DNA of 64,000 nucleotides, from positions 41,017-105,016 of the forward strand of contig NZ_JADQDN010000010.1 of assembly GCF_015694425.1 (NCBI RefSeq). The letters are read 5' to 3'. A program made the position numbers and the translations under genes. Each line of letters starts with the position of its first letter. Position 1 is the first letter of the stretch. The stretch is from Microvirga terrestris (GTDB taxonomy: Bacteria > Pseudomonadota > Alphaproteobacteria > Rhizobiales > Beijerinckiaceae). The notes under the pieces were generated by a model. The model had not been told where the DNA came from. It saw nothing but the letters and a program-made list of their open reading frames with translations, and searched no databases. Positions 1-9,026 of this stretch are shown here, one piece after another.

Positions 1-323
1 CGCGGGTTGCTCACCTGCCGGCCCGAGAGCCCCTGGCCCCTCCAGTCGAAGGTGACGACGGCAAAGCCGCGGTCAAGGAGTTCGCCCACTACCTCGAAGT
101 ACTTCTCAATGAACTCCGCTCTGCCCTGCAGGACACAGACCGTGCCCTGCGGCTCCTCGGTCTCCGGCATCCAAGTGGCGGCCCGCAGGGCAATGCCGTC
201 TCGGGTGGTCACGCTGACCAGCTTCGGCTCGCCGGGGACGGGATTGTTGGGGGTGGTGATGAATTCCACAGTGAGGTCCAACTCGGGGTTCCAACTCGAA
301 GACGTGACCTCTTTATAGGGCAT
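1..323 (-). CDS. alpha/beta hydrolase, lysophospholipase-like (3' end cut by window)
   Basis: The reverse strand opens with ATG at 323 and stays open for 107 codons to the window edge, so only the N-terminal third is visible. After an N-terminal strand region the protein shows VCVLQGRAEFIEKYFEVVGE and then a DWRGQGLSGR segment. This is the hallmark of the serine aminopeptidase S33 / PldB-type alpha/beta hydrolases (monoacylglycerol lipase or lysophospholipase), in which HGxxE and DxRGxGxS lie before the nucleophile elbow. The usual HG of the oxyanion turn is QG here. The nucleophile Ser, Asp and His would lie beyond position 1. There is no signal peptide, so it is presumably cytoplasmic. The substrate cannot be told from this fragment. 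It is transcribed divergently from hsp20. Confidence 0.8.
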   Translation of the reverse strand, partial: MPYKEVTSSSWNPELDLTVEFITTPNNPVPGEPKLVSVTTRDGIALRAATWMPETEEPQGTVCVLQGRAEFIEKYFEVVGELLDRGFAVVTFDWRGQGLSGRQVSNP

Positions 324-345
324 CCTGGGCTTAGAAAACGACCCT

Positions 346-374
346 CTTGAAAGCAATCTTATCCGCTCCCACAT
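346..374 (+). promoter_or_regulatory. candidate RpoH (sigma-32) promoter of hsp20
   Basis: CTTGAAA at 346-352 and CCCACAT at 368-374 are separated by 15 bp and resemble the heat-shock sigma consensus (CTTGAA about 13-17 bp from a C-rich CCCATnT-type -10). Transcription would start near 381, giving a leader of about 93 nt before the hsp20 ATG at 474, the length expected for a ROSE-type leader. The match is by eye. Confidence 0.5.
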
Positions 375-381
375 CGAGGAT

Positions 382-476
382 GTGCCGGCCCTGATGGCGG
401 CACGACAACCCGGATCCAGCCTATGAAGGTGGATCTTCCCTGACTGCATGTCGCTTCAAGCGGAGGATATGCCATG
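382..476 (+). ncRNA. ROSE-like RNA thermometer in the hsp20 5' UTR
   Basis: Three hairpins can be drawn between the predicted start site and the ATG. They are 382-403 (six-pair stem GUGCCG/CGGCAC), 413-435 (GAUCCA/UGGAUC with two more pairs after a bulge) and 446-472. The last closes with GCAU/AUGC and sequesters the ribosome site GGAGGA (462-467). Its 5' arm holds UCGCU at 451-455, matching the UYGCU consensus of ROSE elements, with a G facing a G of the Shine-Dalgarno as in known ROSE hairpins. ROSE leaders are typical of small heat-shock genes in rhizobia: they melt at high temperature and allow translation. The assignment is from structure and motif, not from a covariance search. Confidence 0.65.
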
Positions 477-932
477 CGACAGTTTGATCTTGCTCCCCTA
501 TACCGCAACACGGTCGGCTTCGACCGTTTGTTCTCGATGCTCGACCAGATGGTCGGCGTCGATGCGGCCCCGAGCTACCCGCCCTATAACATCGAGCGCA
601 CCGGCGAGAATGCCTATCGCATTTCGATTGCGGTGGCTGGCTTCACCGATCGCGACCTGACGGTCGAGGTGAAGGAGAACACCCTCTCCGTGCGCGGTGA
701 GCGCAAGCCCTCGGAAGAGCGCAAAGTCGATGTTCTCCACCAGGGCATCGCTGCCCGCAGTTTCGACCGGCGTTTCCAGCTGGCCGATGGCGTGCAGGTG
801 GTTGGCGCAGCCCTCGAGAACGGCCTGCTTCACCTTGATCTCGTGCGCGAGACGCCGGAGGCCAAGAAGCCGAAGCTCATCCCGATTTCCACGAATGCCG
901 CCCAGACCATCGAGGCGCAGAAGGCTGCCTAA
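474..932 (+). CDS. Hsp20 family small heat-shock protein (IbpA-like)
   Basis: This 152-residue protein has the alpha-crystallin domain over roughly residues 35-130. It begins with the class-A rhizobial start MRQFDLAPLYRNTVGFDRLF and includes YPPYNIERTGENAYRISIAV, the ENTLSVRGER strand and the conserved A-x-x-x-NGLL-type motif as AALENGLLHLDL. It acts as an ATP-independent holdase that binds unfolding proteins in the cytoplasm. The ATG at 474 is set by GGAGGA six bases upstream. The gene is monocistronic: it has its own candidate heat-shock promoter and thermometer in front and a strong terminator behind. The C-terminal IxI-type tail appears as LIPI. Family identity is secure; the ibpA label would be arbitrary because rhizobia carry several hsp20 genes. 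Confidence 0.95.
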   Translation: MRQFDLAPLYRNTVGFDRLFSMLDQMVGVDAAPSYPPYNIERTGENAYRISIAVAGFTDRDLTVEVKENTLSVRGERKPSEERKVDVLHQGIAARSFDRRFQLADGVQVVGAALENGLLHLDLVRETPEAKKPKLIPISTNAAQTIEAQKAA

Positions 933-958
933 TCGTCTGACCTATGGCTGAAACGAAG

Positions 959-990
959 AGCGCCCCGGTTCATGCCGGGGCGCTTTTTAT
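959..990 (+). terminator. intrinsic terminator of hsp20
   Basis: A ten-pair GC-rich stem (AGCGCCCCGG / CCGGGGCGCT around TTCATG) is followed by TTTTATTATT, 27 bp after the hsp20 stop. The T-run is only on the plus side, so it does not obviously serve the convergent aldolase gene. Confidence 0.9.
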
Positions 991-1099
991 TATTAGTCCT
1001 GGTCCTTGGGAAATTCCCGCTGGGGCTGGAGGGCTGCCCCGTCGGTCAAGGGTCTCCTGAGACGACCATTCGCGCGGGAATGCGGCAGGGTTAGGGCAA

Positions 1100-2176
1100 T
1101 CACTCCGCGGCCTGGCGCTCTACTCCGGAAGTGGCGATCTCCAGAAGCCTGCGCACATCCTCCTCCTGTGTGGCCCAGGAGGCAACGAGGCGGATCAAAG
1201 CTTCGTCTTCTGCGATCTGCTCGCCTTCCGGCAGGCTCAGCTCCGTCCAGGAATTGTAGAGGACGCCGGCAGCCTTGAGCCTCTGGTTCAAGGCTTGCGG
1301 AAGGATCGGGAACACCTCGTTGGCCTCGGTCGGCCAGGCGAGACGCACGCCCGGCAGTTGCAGAAGTCCCTCCGACAGAAGCTTGGCCATTCGGTTGGCG
1401 TGGCGGGCATTGGCGAGCCAGTGATCGTCCGCGAAGTAGCCCTCGAACTGCGCCGCGATGAGACGCCCCTTGGAGATGATCTGGCCTGCGCGCTTGGAGC
1501 GATAATCCAGCGCCTCCGACAACTCGGGCTTGAACACCACGATGGCCTCGGCCATGAGCCCGCCGTTCTTGGTGGCGCCGAATGACAGGATGTCGACACC
1601 CTGCTTCCACGTCATCTCGGCCGGGGTGCAGCCAAGGGCCACGAGAGCATTGGCGAAACGTGCGCCATCCATGTGGAAGAACATGCTGTGCTCGCGGCAG
1701 ACCTGTCCCAGGGCGGCCAACTCATCGGGGCTGTAGACGAGCCCACCTTCGCTCACCTGCGAGATCGAGAGCGCCTTCGGGGGCATCTGCTTCACCGCCT
1801 TGGGCAAGCTGCTCAGATAGGCGGCAACTTCATCCGCCTTCAGCTTGGCGCCGACGCCTGGCAGACCGACGAGCTTGGCCCCGTGCATGAAGAATTCCGG
1901 CGCCCCGCATTCATCGTCAATGATGTGCGCCTCCCGATGGCAAACGCAGAGGCCATAAGGTGGCACGGCAGACGAGAGGGCAAGCGCATTGGCGGCAGTG
2001 CCGGTTGCGGCGAAGAACACGGAGACCTCGCGCTCGAAGAGTTCGCTGAAGCGCGCCCTCACCCGCTTTGAGATCTCGTCGTTCCCATAGGCCGCCATGG
2101 CTCCGGCATTGGCCTCCACAATGGCCTGGAGAACGGGAGCGCTGGCGCCCACGATGTTGTCGCTCGCAAAGTTCAT
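1100..2176 (-). CDS. ltaE: low-specificity L-threonine aldolase
   Basis: This 358-residue fold-type I PLP enzyme cleaves L-threonine or L-allo-threonine to glycine and acetaldehyde. It starts MNFASDNIVGASAPVLQAI. It shows the cofactor-binding HMDGARFANALVALG stretch and the Schiff-base lysine in SFGATKNGG (Lys203), both diagnostic of the threonine aldolase / beta-eliminating lyase family. The length is normal for the bacterial family. The protein stays in frame through the conserved AAQFEGYFADDHWLANARHANRMA helix. It stands alone on the minus strand, with the hsp20 terminator behind it and a long non-coding region in front. No signal peptide is present, so it should be cytosolic. Confidence 0.93.
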   Translation of the reverse strand: MNFASDNIVGASAPVLQAIVEANAGAMAAYGNDEISKRVRARFSELFEREVSVFFAATGTAANALALSSAVPPYGLCVCHREAHIIDDECGAPEFFMHGAKLVGLPGVGAKLKADEVAAYLSSLPKAVKQMPPKALSISQVSEGGLVYSPDELAALGQVCREHSMFFHMDGARFANALVALGCTPAEMTWKQGVDILSFGATKNGGLMAEAIVVFKPELSEALDYRSKRAGQIISKGRLIAAQFEGYFADDHWLANARHANRMAKLLSEGLLQLPGVRLAWPTEANEVFPILPQALNQRLKAAGVLYNSWTELSLPEGEQIAEDEALIRLVASWATQEEDVRRLLEIATSGVERQAAE

Positions 2177-2646
2177 CTGTTGTCTCCTCGGGGGCGCACC
2201 CTGGCAAAGACGTCCGACATGTCAAGAACATTGACCCATCGGTGGAGACTTTCGTTCTAAGAGCTCCAAAAGCTGCTTTTGTTACATTCCTAGTCGTCAG
2301 CTTGTAACTTTCGTCTAAAATTTTTCTAAACCCACTTGTGCCCTGCAACAAACTCTGGCAGGTTGCAGTCATTAGGACAGCGATGCTGTCCCTTTTGGGG
2401 TGCCTGCACCCTTTTCTGACGCCCTGGGGTTTTCTTGATGCTTCGCACCACGCGAACGAAACGAGATACCACGAAAGCCGCCCGCAAAGCGTGGGCGGGA
2501 CGGGCGACTCTGGGCTGAACTCAAGCCCAAAGGATGCCCGCGAGGAGCGGGCTCCCCTGCCGGACCCACCCCTCGAAACCTGAAGAAGCGGCGGGCATCC
2601 GGACGATCCGATCATCCGGCCGGCCCAAAAGCCGCCTCAAAGAAAA
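2177..2646. other. non-coding stretch between ltaE and gltB, with small hairpins
   Basis: No convincing gene lies here. The ltaE-proximal part is relatively A+T-rich and should hold its promoter. Three hairpins follow one another on the plus strand: TGCAAC/GTTGCA near 2343-2366, GGACAGC/GCTGTCC at 2375-2391, and GGGTG/CACCC at 2398-2411 followed by TTTT. They could be the end of a short transcript or part of a gltB leader. I recognise no known riboswitch in it. Confidence 0.4.
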
Positions 2647-2695
2647 GCGCATCGTGCGGAAAAGTGGACCCGGTTTTCCGATCCACGCGATGCGC
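2647..2695. repeat. palindromic intergenic repeat, copy 1
   Basis: The element runs from GCGCATCGTG to CGCGATGCGC and encloses GGAAAAGTGGACCCGGTTTTCC. Its outer arms are imperfect complements and the inner part also folds back. Sequence of this style (GCATCGT...CCACTTTTCCG) is a common dispersed intergenic repeat in Hyphomicrobiales genomes. Confidence 0.75.
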
Positions 2696-2707
2696 AAACT
2701 AGAAACG

Positions 2708-2758
2708 GAGCATCGGGTTGGTCCCAAAAGTGCAAATCCACTTTTGGGCCCGATGCTC
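2708..2758. repeat. palindromic intergenic repeat, copy 2
   Basis: A second fold-back element lies 12 bp after the first. GAGCATCGGG and CCCGATGCTC form perfect ten-base outer arms, with TCCCAAAAGTG / CCACTTTTGGG inside. Its core resembles copy 1, and it sits only 30 bp before the gltB start codon, so it will be in the gltB leader RNA if transcription starts upstream. Confidence 0.75.
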
Positions 2759-2788
2759 GGAAGACGCGTTCGGATGTAAGGATCTGCC

Positions 2789-5700
2789 ATGAGCGACGTG
2801 CCGACCAGGAGCCTGGAAGCCCAAGTGCCAAGCCGCACGGCCAATGCCGCGGATACGGTCAAATTCGTGCGCGATCCGGGACTGCCCGCAGCCCAGGGCC
2901 TCTACGACCCTTCGAACGAGCAGGATTCCTGCGGTGTCGGCTTTATCGCCGATATGAAGAACCGCAAGTCGCATGACATCGTCGAGCAGGGTCTGTCGAT
3001 CCTGCACAACCTCGACCATCGCGGCGCGGTGGGCGCCGACCCCAAGATGGGCGACGGCTGCGGCATCCTGGTGCAGATCCCGCACAAGTTCTTCGCGGCG
3101 GAGTGCGCCAAGATCGGCATCTGGCTGCCCGAGGCCGGCCAATACGGCGCCGGTCACCTATTCATGCCCCGCGATCCGGAGGGCCTCAAGCTCGTCGAGG
3201 AGATCGTCACCAAGGCGATCACCGACGAAGGCCTGCAGGTTCTGGGCTGGCGCGACGTGCCGGTGGATTCCAGCGACCTCGGCGAGAGCGTGAAGGCGAC
3301 CGAGCCCTTGCACCGGCAGATCTTCGTCGGCAAGGGTAAGGGGATGGATGATGCCGAGACTTTCGAGCGCCGCCTGTTCATCGCCCGCAAGGTGATCTCC
3401 AACGCCGTCTACGACATGAAGGACCAGCGCACGGCGGGCTATTACCCGGTCAGTCTGTCCTCGCGCACCATCGTCTACAAGGGCATGGTGCTGGTCACGC
3501 AACTGCGCGACTACTACCTCGACCTGCAGGATCCGCGCTTCGAGAGCGCTATCGCTCTCGTGCACCAGCGCTTCGCCACCAACACCTTCCCGACCTGGCA
3601 GCTCGCGCACCCCTATCGCATGGTCGCGCATAATGGCGAGATCAACACGCTGCGCGGCAACGTGAACTGGATGGCGGCCCGCCAAGCCTCTGTCGATTCC
3701 GAACTCTTCGGTAACGACATCTCGAAGCTGTGGCCGATCTCCTACGAGGGCCAGTCCGACACGGCCTGCTTCGACAATGCCCTCGAATTCCTGGTGCGCG
3801 GCGGCTACACGCTCTCGCATGCCATGATGATGCTGATCCCGGAAGCATGGGCCGGCAACCCGCTCATGAACGACGATCGGCGCGCCTTCTACGAGTATCA
3901 CGCTGCCCTCATGGAGCCGTGGGACGGCCCCGCCGCCGTGTGCTTCACCGACGGCAAGCAGATCGGCGCGACGCTCGACCGCAACGGCCTGCGCCCGGCA
4001 CGCTATCTCGTGACCGATGACGGCCTCGTGGTGCTGGCCTCCGAAATGGGCGTGCTGCCGATCCCGGAAGAGAAGATCGTCGAGAAGTGGCGCCTGCAGC
4101 CGGGCAAGATGCTCCTCATCGATCTGGAAGAAGGCCGCATCGTCTCCGACGATGAGATCAAGCAGCAGCTCTCCAATGCGCACCCCTACAAGGAGTGGCT
4201 CAAGCGCACGCAGATCGTGCTGGAAGACCTGAAGCCTGTGCAGGCCAGAGAGTCCCGCACGGACGTGTCGCTCCTCGATCGTCAGCAGGCCTTCGGCTAC
4301 ACGACGGAAGACCTGAAGCTCCTCATGCAGCCCATGGCCGTGACCGGCCAGGAGGCGGTCGGCTCCATGGGATCGGACACGCCGATCTCCGCGCTCTCCG
4401 ACAAGTCGAAGCTCCTCTACACCTATTTCAAGCAGAACTTCGCCCAAGTGACGAACCCGCCGATCGATCCGATCCGCGAAGAGCTCGTCATGAGCCTCGT
4501 GTCCTTCATTGGTCCGCGCCCGAACATCCTCGACCTCGAGGGCACCTCGCGCCGCAAGCGCCTTGAGGTGCGCCAGCCGATCCTGACCAACGCGGACCTG
4601 GAGAAGATCCGCTGCATCGGCCATTTCGAGGACCGCTTCGACACCAAGACCCTCGACATCACCTATGATGCGGAGCTCGGCGCGTCGGCTCTCGACGGCG
4701 CGGTCGACCGGCTCTGCGACCGCGCGGAAGCGGCGGTGCATGGCGGCTACAACATCATCATCCTGTCGGACCGCATGGTGGGCCCGGATCGCATTCCGAT
4801 CCCAGCGCTGCTCGCCACCGCGGCCGTGCATAACTACCTCATCCGCAAGGGGCTTCGCACCTCGGTCGGCCTCGTGGTGGAGAGCGGCGAGCCGCGCGAG
4901 ATCCATCACTTCGCCTGTTTGGCCGGCTACGGCGCGGAGGCGATCAATCCTTATCTGGCCTTCGACACCATCGCGGCCATGCGTGAGGCCGGCGAGCTGC
5001 CTGAAGAGGTGGACGCCGACGAGGCAGTCAAGCGCTACATCAAGTCCATCGGCAAGGGTCTGCTCAAGGTGATGTCCAAGATGGGCATCTCCACTTATCA
5101 GTCGTACTGCGGCGCGCAGATCTTCGACGCGGTCGGCCTGCGTTCCGACTTCGTGGCGCGGGACTTCTTCGGCACGGCCACCACCATCGAAGGCATCGGC
5201 ATGGACGAGGTGGCCGAGGAGAACGTGCGCCGCCACCGCGACGCCTTTGGCGACGCTCCCATCTACCGCAATGCGCTCGATGTGGGCGGCGAATACGCCT
5301 ACCGGACGCGCGGCGAGGTGCATGCGTGGAACCCGGACACGGTCGCCACGCTGCAGCACGCCGTGCGCCTCAACGCGCAGGACCGCTACCGCGAATATGC
5401 CCGCCTCGTGAACGAGCAGGATAACGAGCTCAAGACCATCCGCGGCCTCTTCCGCATCAGGAAGGCTGAGGAGACAGGACGTGTGCCCGTTCCGCTGAAC
5501 GAGGTCGAGACCGCACAGGAGATTGTGAAGCGCTTCTCCACCGGCGCCATGTCCTTCGGATCGATCTCCAAGGAAGCTCACGAGACACTGGCGCTTGCCA
5601 TGAATGCCATCGGCGGCAAGTCGAACACCGGCGAAGGCGGCGAGGAGCCGGAGCGTTTCCGTCCGCTGGCGAACGGCATGTCCAAGCGCTCGGCGATCAA

Positions 5701-7507
5701 GCAAGTGGCTTCCGGCCGCTTCGGCGTAACGACCGAATATCTCGTCAATGCCGACATGATGCAGATCAAGGTCGCGCAAGGCGCCAAGCCCGGTGAGGGT
5801 GGGCAGCTGCCCGGCCACAAGGTCGATGCCAAAATTGCCCGTGTGCGCCACTCGACTCCCGGCGTCGGCCTCATCTCGCCGCCGCCGCACCACGACATCT
5901 ACTCCATCGAGGATCTGGCACAGCTGATCTTCGACCTGAAGAACGTGAACCCCTCGGCCGACGTGTCGGTAAAGCTCGTGGCGGAAGTCGGCGTCGGCAC
6001 AGTGGCGGCGGGCGTCGCCAAGGCACGGGCCGATCACATCACGATCTCCGGGTTCGAGGGGGGCACGGGTGCTTCGCCCCTCACCTCCCTCAAGCATGCG
6101 GGCTCGCCCTGGGAGATCGGCCTCGCCGAGACCCAGCAGACCCTGGTGCTCAACCGCCTGCGCGGTCGCGTGGCGCTCCAGGCCGATGGCGGCCTGCGCA
6201 CGGGCCGCGACGTGGTGATCGCGGCGCTGCTCGGCGCCGACGAATACGGCTTCTCGACCGCGCCGCTGATTGCGGCCGGGTGCATCATGATGCGCAAGTG
6301 CCATCTCAACACCTGCCCGGTCGGCGTGGCCACGCAGGATCCTGTCCTGCGCAAGCGTTTCAAGGGCCTGCCCGAGCATGTCATCAACTACTTCTTCTTC
6401 GTCGCCGAGGAAGTGCGCGAGCTGATGGCCGAGATGGGCTTTCGCACGATTGACGAGATGATCGGCCAGTCCGATCTCCTCGACAAGAACGGCGCGATCA
6501 ATCACTGGAAGGCGAAGGGTCTCGATTTCACGAAGCTCTTCCACAAGCCCGAAGTGCCCGCGAACGTGGCGATCCGCCATCTGGAGCGTCAGGTTCATCC
6601 GATTGCCAATGTGCTCGACCGCGATTTCATCGCGCAGGCAGGAAACGCACTGGAGAGCGGCGAGGCCGTCACCATCGAGTCGAAGGTGAAGAGCTCCGAC
6701 CGGACGGTGGGCGCCATGCTCTCGGGTGAAGTGGCAAAGCGTTACGGCCACGAGGGCCTGCCCGACGACACGATCACCGTGAAGCTCAATGGCACAGCGG
6801 GCCAGAGCTTCGGCGCGTGGCTGGCGGCCGGCGTGACCCTCAACTTAGAAGGTGAAGCCAACGACTATGTCGGCAAGGGCCTGTCGGGCGGCAAGATCAT
6901 CATCAGCCCGTCCTCTGCCTCGAAGGCTCTGCCTGAGAACTCTATCGTCGTTGGCAACACGGTAATGTACGGGGCGATTGCCGGCGAAGCCTATTTCCGC
7001 GGTGTGGCGGGCGAGCGCTTCGCCGTGCGCAACTCAGGCGCCATCGCGGTGGTCGAGGGCACGGGCGATCACGGCTGCGAATACATGACCGGCGGCCTCG
7101 TGGTGGTGCTCGGCCAGACCGGCCGCAACTTCGCGGCGGGCATGTCGGGCGGCATCGCCTATGTGCTCGACGAAGACGGCACGTTCACCAAGCGCTGCAA
7201 CCTGTCCATGGTCGATCTCGAACCCGTCGAGGAGGAGGAGGACCTGATGCGTCGCCTTCACCACCACGGCGGCGATCTGGAGACCAAGGGCCGCATCGAC
7301 ATCATGGCCAACATGTCCGGTCCCGATGAAGAGCGCCTGATGCAGCTCATCACCAACCACCACACCTACACGGGCTCGACGCGCGCCAAGGAAATCCTCG
7401 ACAACTGGACGACCTACCGCACCAAGTTCGTGAAGGTCATGCCGGTCGAGTATCGCCGCGCGCTCCAGGAGATGGATCGTCTCCGGACCCTGCAGGCGGC
7501 GGAATAA
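2789..7507 (+). CDS. gltB: glutamate synthase (NADPH) large subunit
   Basis: This 1572-residue alpha subunit of NADPH-GOGAT transfers the amide of glutamine to 2-oxoglutarate. Its N-terminal class-II amidotransferase domain starts at Cys48 in EQDSCGVGF after a 47-residue propeptide that is normally removed. A central domain and an FMN-binding (beta/alpha)8 synthase domain (about residues 870-1240, with [19 protein letters not shown] and [10 protein letters not shown]) follow. The [3Fe-4S] cysteines are in [15 protein letters not shown] near residue 1165-1177. The C-terminal beta-helix GXGXG domain ends the protein. The start at 2789 follows TAAGGAT. The gene is full length and intact, and gltD follows after 20 bp, so the two are one operon for ammonia assimilation with glutamine synthetase. 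Confidence 0.98.
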   Translation: MSDVPTRSLEAQVPSRTANAADTVKFVRDPGLPAAQGLYDPSNEQDSCGVGFIADMKNRKSHDIVEQGLSILHNLDHRGAVGADPKMGDGCGILVQIPHKFFAAECAKIGIWLPEAGQYGAGHLFMPRDPEGLKLVEEIVTKAITDEGLQVLGWRDVPVDSSDLGESVKATEPLHRQIFVGKGKGMDDAETFERRLFIARKVISNAVYDMKDQRTAGYYPVSLSSRTIVYKGMVLVTQLRDYYLDLQDPRFESAIALVHQRFATNTFPTWQLAHPYRMVAHNGEINTLRGNVNWMAARQASVDSELFGNDISKLWPISYEGQSDTACFDNALEFLVRGGYTLSHAMMMLIPEAWAGNPLMNDDRRAFYEYHAALMEPWDGPAAVCFTDGKQIGATLDRNGLRPARYLVTDDGLVVLASEMGVLPIPEEKIVEKWRLQPGKMLLIDLEEGRIVSDDEIKQQLSNAHPYKEWLKRTQIVLEDLKPVQARESRTDVSLLDRQQAFGYTTEDLKLLMQPMAVTGQEAVGSMGSDTPISALSDKSKLLYTYFKQNFAQVTNPPIDPIREELVMSLVSFIGPRPNILDLEGTSRRKRLEVRQPILTNADLEKIRCIGHFEDRFDTKTLDITYDAELGASALDGAVDRLCDRAEAAVHGGYNIIILSDRMVGPDRIPIPALLATAAVHNYLIRKGLRTSVGLVVESGEPREIHHFACLAGYGAEAINPYLAFDTIAAMREAGELPEEVDADEAVKRYIKSIGKGLLKVMSKMGISTYQSYCGAQIFDAVGLRSDFVARDFFGTATTIEGIGMDEVAEENVRRHRDAFGDAPIYRNALDVGGEYAYRTRGEVHAWNPDTVATLQHAVRLNAQDRYREYARLVNEQDNELKTIRGLFRIRKAEETGRVPVPLNEVETAQEIVKRFSTGAMSFGSISKEAHETLALAMNAIGGKSNTGEGGEEPERFRPLANGMSKRSAIKQVASGRFGVTTEYLVNADMMQIKVAQGAKPGEGGQLPGHKVDAKIARVRHSTPGVGLISPPPHHDIYSIEDLAQLIFDLKNVNPSADVSVKLVAEVGVGTVAAGVAKARADHITISGFEGGTGASPLTSLKHAGSPWEIGLAETQQTLVLNRLRGRVALQADGGLRTGRDVVIAALLGADEYGFSTAPLIAAGCIMMRKCHLNTCPVGVATQDPVLRKRFKGLPEHVINYFFFVAEEVRELMAEMGFRTIDEMIGQSDLLDKNGAINHWKAKGLDFTKLFHKPEVPANVAIRHLERQVHPIANVLDRDFIAQAGNALESGEAVTIESKVKSSDRTVGAMLSGEVAKRYGHEGLPDDTITVKLNGTAGQSFGAWLAAGVTLNLEGEANDYVGKGLSGGKIIISPSSASKALPENSIVVGNTVMYGAIAGEAYFRGVAGERFAVRNSGAIAVVEGTGDHGCEYMTGGLVVVLGQTGRNFAAGMSGGIAYVLDEDGTFTKRCNLSMVDLEPVEEEEDLMRRLHHHGGDLETKGRIDIMANMSGPDEERLMQLITNHHTYTGSTRAKEILDNWTTYRTKFVKVMPVEYRRALQEMDRLRTLQAAE

Positions 7508-7527
7508 GGATTGTAAGGGGCAAACCC

Positions 7528-8949
7528 ATGGGCAAGGTCACAGGCTTTCTCGAATACGACCGGCAGGAGCAGAAGTATCAGCTCGCCGGTGAGCGCGTGC
7601 GCCACTTCCGCGAGTTCACGCTGCCGCTCGACACCAACGATCTGCGCAAGCAGGCGGGGCGCTGCATGGATTGCGGCATCCCGTTCTGCCACGGGCCGAC
7701 GGGCTGCCCGGTGCACAACCAGATCCCCGACTGGAACGATCTCGTCTGGTCCGACGATTGGGAGGAGGCTGCGCGCAACCTCCACACCACCAACAACTTC
7801 CCCGAATTCACGGGCCGCATCTGTCCGGCGCCGTGCGAGGAAGCCTGCACGCTCAATCTCGAAAACCAGCCGGTCACCATCAAGACCATTGAGCAGGCCA
7901 TCGCCGACAAGGCATGGGAGATGGGCTTTGTGAAGCCGGAGCCGGCGGAGATTCAGACCGGCAAGCGCGTGGCCGTGATCGGTTCAGGCCCCGCCGGCAT
8001 GGCGGCGGCCCAGCAACTCGCCCGCGCGGGTCACGAGGTGCATGTATTCGAGCGTCAGGCCAAGCCCGGCGGGCTGCTGCGCTACGGCATTCCGGACTTC
8101 AAGATGGAGAAGTATCACATCGAACGGCGCGTGAAGCAGATGGAAGCCGAGGGCGTGATCTTCCATTGCGGCGTCAATATCGGCGTCGACCGCAGCTTCG
8201 CCTCGCTCCACAACGAGTTCGACGCGGTGTTGTTCGCCGGCGGCGCCGAGGATCCGCGCAATCCGAACCTGCCGGGGCAGGATCTTGCCGGCGTTTATTA
8301 TGCGATGCCGTATCTCACGCAGTCCAACCAGCGCGTCAACGGTGAGGATGTGACGGACGAGCCGATCCTCGCGGGTGGCAAGCATGTGGTGGTGATCGGC
8401 GGCGGCGACACTGCCTCCGACTGTGTCGGCACCGCGTTCCGCCAAGGCGCGCTCTCCGTGACGCAGCTCGATATCCGCCCCAAGCCTCCGGAGCGGGAGG
8501 ACAAGCTCACCGTGTGGCCCTACTGGCCCACCAAGATGCGCACCTCCTCGTCTCAAGCCGAAGGCGCTGAGCGCGAATTCCAGGCGGCGACGCTCGGCGT
8601 CGTCGGCAAGAAGGGCCGCGTCTCTGGCGTGCAATGCGCCCGTGTGGACGAGAAGCGCCAGCCCATTCCCGGCAGCGAGTTCATCTTGAAAGCCGACCTT
8701 GTCTTCATCGCCATCGGCTTTGCCGGCTCGGTGAAGGAAGGTCTGCTGGAGCAGTCGGGCGTCGCCATGGACCGTCGCGGCAACGTGGTGGCCGACGACC
8801 GGAGTTACAGAACGTCGAACGACAAGGTTTTTGTCGCCGGTGACATGCGGCGCGGCCAGTCGCTGGTGGTGTGGGCGATCCGCGAAGGCCGTCAGGCCGC
8901 CCGCTCCATCGACACCTTCCTAATGGGCTCCAGCACCCTGCCGGCCTAA
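7528..8949 (+). CDS. gltD: glutamate synthase (NADPH) small subunit
   Basis: This 473-residue beta subunit of GOGAT takes electrons from NADPH through FAD and passes them via [4Fe-4S] clusters to GltB. The N-terminal cysteines are visible at 46, 49, 54 and 60 ([16 protein letters not shown]) and at 99, 103 and 107. The first dinucleotide fold is [18 protein letters not shown] near residues 148-165, and the NADPH fold is [15 protein letters not shown] near 287-301. A final [17 protein letters not shown] segment closes the FAD site. The length and motif order match the small-subunit family rather than the related DPYD or NfnB proteins. It lies 20 bp behind gltB and ahead of a strong terminator. 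Confidence 0.97.
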   Translation: MGKVTGFLEYDRQEQKYQLAGERVRHFREFTLPLDTNDLRKQAGRCMDCGIPFCHGPTGCPVHNQIPDWNDLVWSDDWEEAARNLHTTNNFPEFTGRICPAPCEEACTLNLENQPVTIKTIEQAIADKAWEMGFVKPEPAEIQTGKRVAVIGSGPAGMAAAQQLARAGHEVHVFERQAKPGGLLRYGIPDFKMEKYHIERRVKQMEAEGVIFHCGVNIGVDRSFASLHNEFDAVLFAGGAEDPRNPNLPGQDLAGVYYAMPYLTQSNQRVNGEDVTDEPILAGGKHVVVIGGGDTASDCVGTAFRQGALSVTQLDIRPKPPEREDKLTVWPYWPTKMRTSSSQAEGAEREFQAATLGVVGKKGRVSGVQCARVDEKRQPIPGSEFILKADLVFIAIGFAGSVKEGLLEQSGVAMDRRGNVVADDRSYRTSNDKVFVAGDMRRGQSLVVWAIREGRQAARSIDTFLMGSSTLPA

Positions 8950-8977
8950 TCAAACGATCTTCCATGAAATGGAAAAG

Positions 8978-9012
8978 CGGCGGCTCACCTCGGGATGAGC
9001 CGCCGTTTACCT
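8978..9012 (+). terminator. terminator after gltBD (possibly bidirectional)
   Basis: CGGCGGCTCA / TGAGCCGCCG form a perfect ten-pair stem around CCTCGGGA, followed by TTTACCTTT. GAAAAG on the other side gives a shorter T-run in the reverse direction for the convergent gene ending at 9027. Confidence 0.85.
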
Positions 9013-9026
9013 TTGCAGACCTGTCC

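Noticed and set aside
993..1610. A 205-codon minus-strand frame overlapping the threonine aldolase 3' end
   Set aside because: It overlaps a secure gene in another frame and its translation is Arg/Gly-rich without domains.
2338..2583. An 81-codon frame in the gltB upstream region
   Set aside because: No ribosome site, atypical composition with Pro/Glu/Arg, and it crosses hairpins. It is more likely leader or spacer DNA.
3158..6751. A 1197-codon open frame antisense to gltB
   Set aside because: It is a by-product of the high G+C third positions of gltB. The translation is rich in His, Arg, Ala and Asp with no family motif, and gltB itself is certain.
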